DNA from: Arenicola marina
Taxonomy: Eukaryota; Annelida; Polychaeta; Arenicolidae
Reading direction: 5' to 3'
Assembly: GCA_964019135.1 (NCBI GenBank)
Contig: OZ025256.1
Span: 17,863,911-17,927,910, forward strand
DNA length: 64,000 bases
Shown here: piece by piece, positions 55,277-64,000 of the stretch
Numbering within the stretch: position 1 is the stretch's first letter
How the letters are laid out: each line of letters begins with the position of its first letter
Notes under the pieces: model-generated
Database searches by the model: none
Told to the model about the DNA's origin: nothing
What the model saw: only the letters and a program-made list of their open reading frames with translations
Program-made: the position numbers and the translations under genes

Positions 55277-58200
55277 AGGGGGGCTGGGGGTCGCTCTCAT
55301 TAGTGATGGCTGGGAAGGGGAGGGGGGCTGGGGGTCCCTCTCATTGTTGATAGTTGGGAGGGAGGAGGAGGGCTGGGGGTCACTCTCATTAGAGATGACT
55401 GCGAGGAGGGAGGAGGGCTGTGGATCGCATCCATTAGTGATGGCTGGGAGGGGGGAGGGGGGCTGGGGGTCGCTCTCTGTAGTGATGGCTGGGAGGGGGA
55501 GTGAGGCTGGGGGTAGCTCTCATTTGTGATGGCTGGGAGGGGGGAGCGGGGCTGGGGGTCGCTCTCGCTAGTGATGGCCGGGAGGGGGAGGGGGCTGGGG
55601 GTCGCTCTCATTAGGTATGGCTGGGAGAGGGAGGGGCCTGGGGGTCGCTCTCATTAGCGATGGCTGGGAGGGGGGAGGGGGGAGTGTTGCTGGGGGTCGC
55701 TCTCACTAGTGATGGCCGGTGGGGTGAGGGGGGTCGCTCTCATTAGTGATGACTGGGAGGGGGAGGGGGGCTGGGGGTCGCTCTCATTAGTGATGACTGG
55801 GAGGGGGAGTAGGGCTGGGGGTCGGTCTCATCAGTGATGACTGGGAGGGGGAGGGGGAGGAGACACGGGGTCGCTCTCGTTAGTGATGGCTGGGAGGGGG
55901 GAGTTGGGCTGGGGGTCGCTCTCATTAGTGATGACTGCGACGGGGGAGGAGGACTGGGGGTCGCTCTCATTAGTGATGGCTGGGAGGGGGAGGGGGGCTG
56001 GGGGTCGCTCTCATTAGTGATGGCTGGGAGGGGGGAGGAGGGCTGGGGGTCGCACTCATTAGTGATGACTGGGAGGACGGAGGAGGGCTGGGGGTCGCTC
56101 TCATTAGTGATGAATGGAAGGGGGGAGGAGGACTGGGGGTCGCTCTCATTAGTGATGACTGGGAGGGGGGAGGAGGGCTGGGGGTAGCTCTCATTAGTGA
56201 TGGCTGGGAGGGGGGAGGAGGGCTGGGGGTCGCACTCATTAGTGATGACTGGGAGGACGGAGGAGGGCTGGGGGTCGCTCTCATTAGTGATGACTGTGGG
56301 GGGGGGAGGAGAGCTGGGGGTCGCTCTCATTAGTGATGACTGGAAGGGGGAGCGGGGCTGGGGGTCGCTCTCATTAGTGATGGCTGGGAGGAGGGAGGGG
56401 GGCTGGGTGTCGCTCTCATTAATGATGACTGGGAGGGGGAGGGGGGCTGGGGGTCGCTCTCATTAGTGATGACTGGGAGGGGGAGGGGGGCTGGGGGTCG
56501 CTCTTATTAGTGTTGGCTGGGAGGGGGGAGGGGGGCTGGGTGTCGCTCTCATTAATGATGACTGGGAGGGGGGGAGGGGGGCTGGGTGTCGCTCTCATTA
56601 ATGATGACTGGGAGGGGGAGGGGGGCTGGGGGTCGCTCTCATTAGTGATGGCTTAGAGGGGGGAGGGGGGCTGGGTGTCGCTCTCATTAATGATGACTGG
56701 GAGGGGGAGAGGGCTGGGTGTCGCTCTCATTAGTGATGACTGGGAGCGGGGAGGAGGGCTGTGGCTCACCCTCTGTAGTGATGACTGGGAGCGGGGAGGG
56801 GGGCTGGGGGTTGCTCTCATTAGTGATGACAGGGAGGGGCGGGGGCTGGGTGACGCACTCATTAGTGATGGCTGGGAGGGGGGAAGGGGGCTGGGGACGC
56901 TCTCATTAGTGATCACTGGGGTTGAGGAGGGCTGGGGGTGCTCTCTGTAGTGATGACTGGGATGGGGGAGGAGGCCTGTGGGTAGCTCTCATTAGTGATG
57001 GCTAAGAGGGGGGGAGGAGGGCTGGGTGTCGCACTCATTAGTGATGGCTGAGAGGGGGAGGGGGGCTGGGGGTCGCTCTCATTAGTGATGACTGGGAGGG
57101 GGAGGGGGGCTGGGGGTCGCTCTCATTAGTGATGACAGGGAGGGGGAGGGGGGCTGGGGGGTCGCTCTCGTTAGTGACGACCGGGAGCGGGGAGGAGGGC
57201 TGTGGCTCACTCTCGTTAGTGATGGCTGGGAGTGGGGAGGAGGGCTGTGGGTCGCTCTCATTAGTGATGGCTGGGAGGGGGGAGGAGGGCTGTGTGTCGC
57301 TCTCATTAGTGATGGCTGGGACGGGGGAGGAGGGCTGTGGGTCGCTCTCATTAGTGATGACTCGTAGGAGGGCGGAGGGCTGTGGGTCGCCCTCATTAGT
57401 GATGGCTGGGAGGGGGAGGAGGGCTGGGGGTCGCTCTCATTAGTGATGACTGGGAGGGAAAGGGGGGCTGGGGGTCACTCTCATTAGAGATGACTGCGAG
57501 GAGGGAGGAGGGCTGTGGATCGCATCCATTAGTGATGGCTAGGAGGGGGGAGGGGGGCTGGGGGTCGCTCTCTGTAGTGATGGCTGGGCGGGGGAGGGGG
57601 GCTGGGGGTAGCTCTCATTTGTGATGGCTGGGAGGGGGGAGCGGGGCTGCGGGTCGCTCTCGCTAATGATGGGTGGGAGGGGGAGGGGCTGGGGGTCGCT
57701 CTCATTAGTGATGGCCGGGAGGGGCAGCGGGGCCGGGGGTCGCTCTCATTAGTGATGTCTGGGAGGAGGGTGGAAGGCTGGGGGTCGCTCTCATTAGGTA
57801 TGGCTGGGAGAAGGAGGGGCCTGGGGGTCGCTCTCATTAGCGATGGCTGGGAGGGGGGAAGGGGGAGTGTTGCTGGGGGTCGCTCTCACTAGTGATGGCT
57901 GGGACGGGGGAGGGGGCTGGGGGTCGCTCTCATTGGTGATGACTGGGAGGGGGAGTAGGGCTGGGGGTCGGTCTCATCAGTGATGACTGGGAGGGGGAGG
58001 GGGAGGAGACACGGGGTCGCTCTCGTTAGTGATGGCTGGGAGGGGGGAGTTGGGCTGGGGGTCGCTCTCATTAGTGATGACTGCGAGGGGGGAGGAGGAC
58101 TGGGGGTCGCTCTCATTAGCGATGGCTGGGAGGGGGAGGGGGGCTGGGGGTCGCTCTCACTAGTGATGAATGGAAGGGGGGAGGAGGACTGGGAGTCGCT

Positions 58201-58570
58201 CTCATTAGTGATGGCCGGGAGGGGGAGGGGGGCTGGGGGTCGCTCTCATTAGTGATGACTGGGAGGGGCGAGGAGGGCTGGGGGTAGCCCTCATTGGTGA
58301 TGGCTGGGAGGGGGGAGGAGGGCTGGAGGTCGCACTGATTAGTGATGACTGCGAGGGGGGAGGAGGACTGGGGATCGCTCTCATTAGTGATGGCTGGGAG
58401 GGGGGAGGAGGACTGGGACTCGCTCTCATTAGTGATGGCTGGGAGGGGGGAAGGGGGCTGGGGGTCGCTCTCATTAGTGATGACTGGGAGGGGGGGGGGG
58501 GCTGGGGGTCGCTCTCATTAGTGACGACCGGGAGGGGGGAGGAGGGCTGTGTGTCGCTCTCATTAGTGAA

Positions 58571-58605
58571 GGCCGGTTTTTTATTATATATAAGACCAGT
58601 TTTTT
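58571..58605. repeat. Internal copy of the array's right boundary
   Basis: GGCCGGTTTTTTATTATATA, then TAAGACCAGTTTTTT, interrupts the array and then the 45-bp units resume. The same 35 bases, after the same CATTAGTGAA, close the array at 60023. Confidence 0.9.
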
Positions 58606-60020
58606 GGATGGCTGGGACGGGGGAGGAGGGCTGTGGGTCGCTCTCATTAGTGATGACTCGGAGGGGGGAGGAGGGCTGTGGGTCGCCCTCATTAGTGATG
58701 AATGGGAAGGGGAGGGGGCCTGGGGTCGCTCTCCTTAGTGATGACTGGGAGGGGGTAGAAGGGCTGGGTGTCGCACTTATTAGTGATGACTGGGAGGAGG
58801 GAGGAGGGCTGGGGGTCGCTCTCATAAGTGATGACTGGGGGGGAGGAGGGCTGGGGGTCGCTCTCTGTAGTGATGACTGGGAAGGGGGAGGAGGCCTGGG
58901 GGTAGCTCTCATTAGTGATGACTGGGAGGAGGGAGGAGGGCTTGAGGTAGCTCTCATTAGTGATGGCTGGGAGGGGGGAGGGGGGCTGGCTCTCATTAGT
59001 GATGGCTGGGAGGAGGGAGGAGGGCTTGAGGTAGCTATCATTAGTGATGGCTGGGAGGAGGGAGGAGGGCTTGAGGTAGCTCTCATTAGTGATTGCTGGC
59101 AGGGGCGAGGGGGGCTGGGGGTCGCTCTTCTTGGTGATGACTGGGAGGGGGGGTGGGAGGGCTGGGGGTCGCTCTCATTAGTGATGACTGGGAGGGAGAG
59201 GGGGGCTGGGGGTCGCTCTCATTAGTGATGGCTGGGAGGGGGGAGGAGGGCTGTGGGTCGCCCTCATTAGTGATGAATGGGGGGGAGGAGGGCTGGGGGT
59301 CGCTCTCATTAGTGATGACTGGGGGGGAGGAGGGCTGGGGGTCGCTCTCATTAGTGATGACTGAGGGGGAGGAGGGATGGGGGTCGCTCTCATTAGTGAT
59401 GACTGGGGGGGAGGAGGGCTCGGGGTCGCTCTCTGTAGTGATGACTGGGAAGGGGGAGGAGGCCTGGGGGTAGCTCTCATTAGTGATGGCTGGGAGGGGG
59501 GAGGAGGGCTGGCTCTCATTAGTGATGGCTGGGAGGAGGGAGGAGGGCTTGAGGTAGCTATCATTAGTGATGACTGGGAGGAGGGAGGAGGGCTTGAGGT
59601 AGCTCTCATTAGTGATTTCTGGCAGGGGGGAGGGATGCTGGGAGTCGCTCTTCTTAGTGATGACTGGAAGTTGGGAGGGGGGCTGGGGGTCGCTCTCATT
59701 AGTGATGACTCGGAGGGGGGGGGAGGGTTGGGGGTCGCTCTCATTAGTGATGGCTGGGAGGAGGGAGGAGGGCTTGAGGTAGCTATCATTAGTGATGACT
59801 GAGAGGAGGGAGGAGGGCTTGAGGTAGCTCTCATTAGTGATTGCTGGCAGGGGGAAGGGGGGCTGGGGGTCGCTCTTCTTGGTGATGACTGGGAGTTGGG
59901 AGGGGGGCTGGGGGTCCCTCTCATTATTGATGACTCGGAGGGGGTGTTAGGGTTGGGTGTCGCTCTCATTAGTGATGGCTGGGAGGGGGGTGGGAGGGCT
60001 GGGTGTCGCTCTCATTAGTG

Positions 60021-60690
60021 AAGGCCGGTTTTTTATTATATATAAGACCAGTTTTTTTTATTTCCAAGGTTCAAACGCGATACTATTATAGTAACATTAA
60101 TTAACTGCACGAGCCCCCCCCCCCCCCTCCCCCACCCCGGAACCCCTAACACACACACACTACCGGCGTGCTCCGTCCATCGCTTTACGTTGTTAGTCAT
60201 TGTGACCGAGTTTGGTGCTCACTGTTGCGGTAAGGCACCTAAGGTAGCTTGATTGACCGTCGGCCCTCCATAGTTTTAGTTTGTACTGATGGGAGTAAGT
60301 CGAACATTTTAGCCTAGTCATCGTATGTGAGTCAACATTTCCTCTCCGAACCAGGTGTCTATAAAACGAGTCACACCGACATTGACCATTGCTCCCTTAT
60401 CCACAACCCACGATAGTGATTATATATACGGATGATTGCTATACGGATGGCCAATTGTCAGATATTTTATCGGTAAAGAGGAGAAACCGACTCACCGAAA
60501 CTTTCCGCTTCCGCAAAAATGGCGAGCTCCCCGCACGGTGGCGCTACGCAGGCTCCGCTTTTTGAGCCCTAGCGGAGTGAGTAGAAGGCAGAGAGTGCAC
60601 ACAGAGCGTGTAGATGTGGTGACTGTGTTGCCAGTCCATCTTTATAGCATGAATTAAAACATTAAAACAGAGGGGATGGAATATCTTCCC
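60021..60690. other. Unique-looking spacer between two arrays
   Basis: Begins with the boundary motif, then a C run of about 15 near 60113 and a (CA)n stretch near 60151. No gene is recognised; a short frame at 60436-60657 lacks support. Confidence 0.45.
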
Positions 60691-62180
60691 AGCGGGCACA
60701 CGACGTCGGTATGACGTCGCTATGACGTCGGCCTTGAGTCACAACGTCGACAACTGAAATCCTACGTCAACGCGACGTCGCAACCACAACGTCAACATGG
60801 ACACGGGAAATCGACGTCAGTGCGGCGTCGGAATTTGGTCATGACAGAAAGCTGACTTAGACACGACGTCGAATTTACGACGTCAACACGACAGCGGTAA
60901 CCGACGTCATGACGACGTCGGACCTTGGTCACGACATAGCACGACTGACATACGACGTCAAAACACAGTCGAAACTACGACGTCAACACGACAGCGGTAA
61001 TCGACGTCGTGACGACGTCGGACTGTGGTCACGACAGCTCACGACTGAAATACGACGTCAAAACAAAGTCGAGACTACGACGTCAAAACGACAGCGGTAA
61101 CCGACGTCATGACGACGTCGGACCTTGGTCACGACATAGCACGACTGAAATACGACGTCAAAACACAGTCGAAACTACGACGTCAACACAACAGCGGTAA
61201 CCGACGTCATCACGACGTCGGACTTTGGTCACGACATAGCACGACTGAAATACGACGTCAAAACTCGACGACGTCAAAACGACAGCGGTAACCGACGTCA
61301 TGACGACGTCGGACCTTGGTCACGACATAGCACGACTGAAATACGACGTCAAAACACTGTCGAAACTACGACGTCAACACAACAGCGGTAACCGACGTCA
61401 TGACGACGTCGGACTTTGGTCACGACATAGCACGACTGAAATACGACGTCAAAACAAAGTCGAGACTACGACGTCAACACGACAGCGGTAACCGACGTCA
61501 TCACGACGTCGGACTTTGGTCACGACATATCACGACAGAAAGACGACGTCAAAACAAATTCGAGACTACGACGTCAAAACGACAGCGGTAACCGACGTCA
61601 TGACGACGTCGGACTTTGGTCACGACATAGCACGACTGAAATACGACGTCAAAACAAAGTCGAGACTACGACGTCAACACGACAGCGGTAACCGACGTCA
61701 TCACGACGTCGGACTTTGGTCACGACATATCACGACAGAAAGACGACGTCAAAACAAATTCGAGACTACGACGTCAAAACGACAGCGGTAACCGACGTCA
61801 TCACGACGTCGGACTTTGGTCACGACATATCACGACAGAAAGACGACGTCAAAACAAAGTCGAGACTACGACGTCAAAGCGACAGCGGTAACCGACGTCA
61901 TCACGACGTCGGGCTTTGGTCACGACATATCACGACAGAAAGACGACGTCAAAACAAAGTCGAGACTACGACGTCAAAGCGACAGCGGTAACCGACGTCA
62001 TCACGACGTCGGGCTTTGGTCACGACATATCACGACAGAAAGACGACGTCAAAACAAAGTCGAGACTACGACGTCAAAGCGACAGCGGTAACCGACGTCA
62101 TCACGACGTCGGGCTTTGGTCACGACAAAGCACGACTGAAATACGACGTCAGAACAATGTCGAAACTACGACGTCAAAAC
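60691..62180. repeat. 100-bp array rich in GACGTC palindromes
   Basis: About 15 units of 100 bp (one of 91) with core CGGTAACCGACGTCATGACG, ACGTCGGACCTTGGTCACGA and ACGACGTCAAAACAAAGTCG. Each unit carries four GACGTC hexamers at fixed positions. The left 200 bp are diverged and begin CCCAGCGGGCACACGACGTC; the right-hand units near 61.8-62.1 kb are nearly identical. Frames of 60-120 codons on the plus strand are read-through. Confidence 0.95.
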
Positions 62181-62759
62181 GCCATTTATGCACCACCAAA
62201 CTCGGTCGCGGGCTTCTGAAAATGTGCTTTAATAGGCGGGGTTTGCCGGGGAAAATAATGAAGCGAGCGGGTCCAAGGTAAATTTCCCTTCCGAGTGCAT
62301 GTTTTCGCGTTCTAACGTTCGGGCCGATTTTCAAGGTGAAATGCCCCTTACGAGCGTATTTTGGCGGTGAAGTAGGGCTGGCTTTACCCCGCCCTAAAAC
62401 ACCAACTACATAGACAAAGTGAGTAGTGCGCCACCAGGTGGCAGCTGCCACCTAGCGGAGAAGTGCAGCGGAGATCGCAAGGCGCATGCGCGAAGTTTGA
62501 AAAATGTTGCGGAAAGGCGAGAGGAGTCCTACGGCATATGAATACGATTAGCTCATATTCACGAATATTTGCTTATGTATATAAATGAAAGGTAAGAATT
62601 TATAAGTACTATACTGTATGGAACCTGAAGACACCAAGGTTCGAGCGTGACACCATAACATGAGGTGAACATAAGCCTTTATAAATTGAAACTTGTTGCT
62701 AGTGTTGTTACACCACTCGCTCCGCCCACCGCCCCCCCGGCCTGTCCCTCTGTCAGTTG
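62181..62759. other. Mosaic of dispersed-repeat pieces
   Basis: 62325-62395 matches 4341-4409 and 62484-62534 matches 8425-8480. The pieces sit close together here but 4 kb apart at the left end of the window, as expected of fragments of one or two old transposons. GCAGCTGCCACCTAGCGG near 62442 is typical low-copy filler. No gene. Confidence 0.55.
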
Positions 62760-63423
62760 ATTCACGGGTGAGGGTAAATGCCCGATGTCCTTCCGATCTT
62801 CTTCCGATCTACAGTTTACAGTGGGGCAATGTTAAAAAGAGTGCTTTATATGGATAGAGTGCATGTTGATTGCCATCAGACTCCATTTTCAGGATGATAT
62901 TGTGTATCCAAAATGAATTATTGAATATTAGAGCCTTTTTACAACCAGCCAGATGTTTTTGTGCCGATGCAGCCGCCATGACACTGCTCAAATCTTGCTG
63001 CGCGTGACCTCTTTGAATAAAAATGGTTATAATATTTATTAAATGCATACACCATATCATCTTGAAAATAGAGTATAATAGCTGGGCTCGTATTAGCATT
63101 CGCCAATAGCCATTTGGCGAGAAAATTCAGGATTTGGCGATAAGAACTTCATTGACACTCGCCAACATGGCGAATATAAAATTTTAACTACAAACACATA
63201 ACCAATTTATAACCAATATATTTGGCTAATTTTGGCTAATGTTTTTCCACGGAATTAGCCAAATTGGCTAATGAAAAAAAGATCCTAGCGCGAGCCCAGA
63301 ATAGCAATTAACATACACTATCTATATAAACCACTCTTTTTAACATCACTCCACCGTAAAGTTTAGATTGGAAGGGGATCGGCAGATCGGAAGTACATCA
63401 GTGATTTACCTTCAGCCTTGATT
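62760..63423. mobile_element. Inverted-repeat-bounded element (DNA-transposon-like, non-autonomous)
   Basis: Ends of 40 bp match in inverted orientation at 32 of 40 positions: left 62760-62799 and right 63384-63423, both reading through GGTAAAT, GATGT and CTTCCGATCT. The interior has no transposase frame. No target duplication could be fixed. CTTCCGATCT is also the tail of a common sequencing adapter (repeated at 62789 and 62800), so a library artefact must be kept in mind; however, the match extends well beyond the adapter bases. Confidence 0.45.
63081..63300. mobile_element. Nested palindromic MITE-like element
   Basis: GCTGGGCTCG at the left and CGAGCCCAGA at the right form a terminal inverted repeat that continues weakly inward (TATTAG / CTAGCG). 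The interior has repeated TTGGCGA / TTGGCTAA words in both orientations. ATA flanks both ends and could be a 3-bp target duplication. It lies inside the larger inverted-repeat element. Confidence 0.5.
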
Positions 63424-64000
63424 TACGGCGCCTGTGCAGCCACTGGCACAGCGGGAACCATCTACACTAAAGTAACCCCAAACGCCAGGGGGAGTAGGGG
63501 TCAACCTGCCCACCATCCCCCCCTTTTCCCCACCCTCTCTCTGGAGTTTGTGTGGTTCCTGTACGTGCCTCCCTATGCCATAGGCTATGGTACTGCCACT
63601 ACCGCACTAGCCTGAAGCCAGTTTCATGAAACCCTTTGTCTGTTCTTATGTGTATAAACCTTCGTACAAAGATTGTGACATGTATGTCCTGTGCATTCCT
63701 CTTGTTAACACCTTGTTAACACACTTTATTGGTTCCTTTGGCTTTGTACATGTGTCTGCGAGTGCCTCAACCCTATCTTAGGGTACAGCCCTGTTGCATG
63801 CCTCCCCCCAAATATTTAGTGGTGTTTCTGTTTCTCAGGGAAACTTTTAATGGCTTAGGGAAAAATCAGTGAATTGTTTTTATATTTTATGTGGAAACTG
63901 TACCACGGTATAGGCTTGTTTTCAGGCTATACTGTCTACAACATTCTCTTTGGTATTTAATTTGCTTCCTGCATAATGTAATAATAAATGTGGTACAAAG
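63416..64000 (+). CDS. Possible terminal exon and 3' UTR of an unrecognised gene
   Basis: After an acceptor-like GATTTACCTTCAG a frame runs to the TGA at 63613-63615, including LIYGACAATGTAGTIYTKVT and SLEFVWFLYVPPYAIGYG. About 385 bp of UTR-like sequence follows, with AATAAA near 63984 close to the window end. The hydrophobic stretch could be membrane-associated. The acceptor lies in the right end of the inverted-repeat element, so the exon would have captured transposon sequence. I do not recognise the protein, and the frame may be chance. Confidence 0.3.

Larger units (their letters stand above)
48428..60020. repeat. G-rich 45-bp satellite array, about 255 copies
   Basis: The unit is about 45 bp (43-48): CTCTCATTAGTGATGGCTGG, GAGGGGGGAGGGGGGCTG, GGGGTCG. 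G is on the plus strand throughout except for one inverted unit at the left edge. Each unit has at least three or four runs of three or more Gs, enough for a G-quadruplex. Both strands stay open for up to about 290 codons because 45 is a multiple of three, giving SLMRATPSPPPPSQP on minus and MAGRGEEGWGSLSLV on plus; these are read-throughs, not genes. Larger blocks are duplicated (1424 bp between 49001 and 50425; 4425 bp between 50917 and 55342). Confidence 0.97.

Noticed and set aside
48267-59969. Many proline-rich (minus) and glycine-rich (plus) open frames of 60-290 codons
   Set aside because: They follow from a stop-free 45-bp unit whose length is a multiple of three; frames break wherever unit length changes and none has start, splice or domain support.
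60909-62281. Overlapping plus-strand frames of 60-121 codons
   Set aside because: They repeat every 100 bp in rotating frames and are read-through of the GACGTC array.

Overview
The window reads as animal nuclear DNA. It has spliced genes with consensus donors and acceptors, LINE fragments with poly(A) tails, tRNA-derived SINE-like pieces, a Ty3/gypsy LTR element, and about half its length in tandem satellites. The one clear host gene pairs death-fold (CARD) domains with ankyrin repeats, a style typical of invertebrate innate-immune and apoptosis repertoires, for example lancelets. The species is inference only. A run of 200 Ns (55077-55276) marks this as a draft-assembly scaffold.

Layout. 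1-640: a 42-bp minisatellite whose reading frame stays open. 0.6-12.2 kb: mostly non-coding, with two LINE 3' fragments (1.46-1.89 and 2.72-2.94 kb), a possible first exon with a Walker A motif (4.6-5.0 kb), short tandem repeats and dispersed repeats. 12.2-47.8 kb: a minus-strand gene. I could join eight exons by consensus splice sites with matching phases into 1280 codons with no internal stop. In transcript order the exons are 47752-47433, 46696-46603, 41174-40909, 19814-19719, 18253-18166, 17837-17702, 15405-14838 and 14502-12227. The product is CARD, CARD, a helical segment that may be Bcl-2-like, an alpha/beta segment that may be TIR/SEFIR-like, an acidic linker and ankyrin repeats.

Three introns of this gene each hold a different tandem array: 32 bp (17.03-17.67 kb), 62 bp (18.64-19.55 kb), and a 19.8-kb array of about 309 copies of a 64-bp unit (21.00-40.79 kb). 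The large array has a higher-order structure of 3.07-3.33 kb. A further intron holds a 4.8-kb Ty3/gypsy element that looks whole and very young (identical 153-bp LTRs, 5-bp target duplication ACAGC), inserted into a tRNA-derived SINE.

48.43-60.02 kb is an 11.6-kb array of a G-rich 45-bp unit, very likely G-quadruplex-prone. It has one inverted unit at its left edge, large internal duplications, and an internal copy of its right-hand boundary. 60.69-62.18 kb is an array of about 100-bp units full of GACGTC palindromes. The right end holds dispersed-repeat pieces, an inverted-repeat-bounded element (62.76-63.42 kb) with a smaller palindromic element nested in it, and a possible terminal exon and 3' UTR of another gene.

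Most other open frames are antisense shadows or satellite read-throughs and are left out. Exon joins, domain calls and repeat periods come from reading by eye; no database search was possible.
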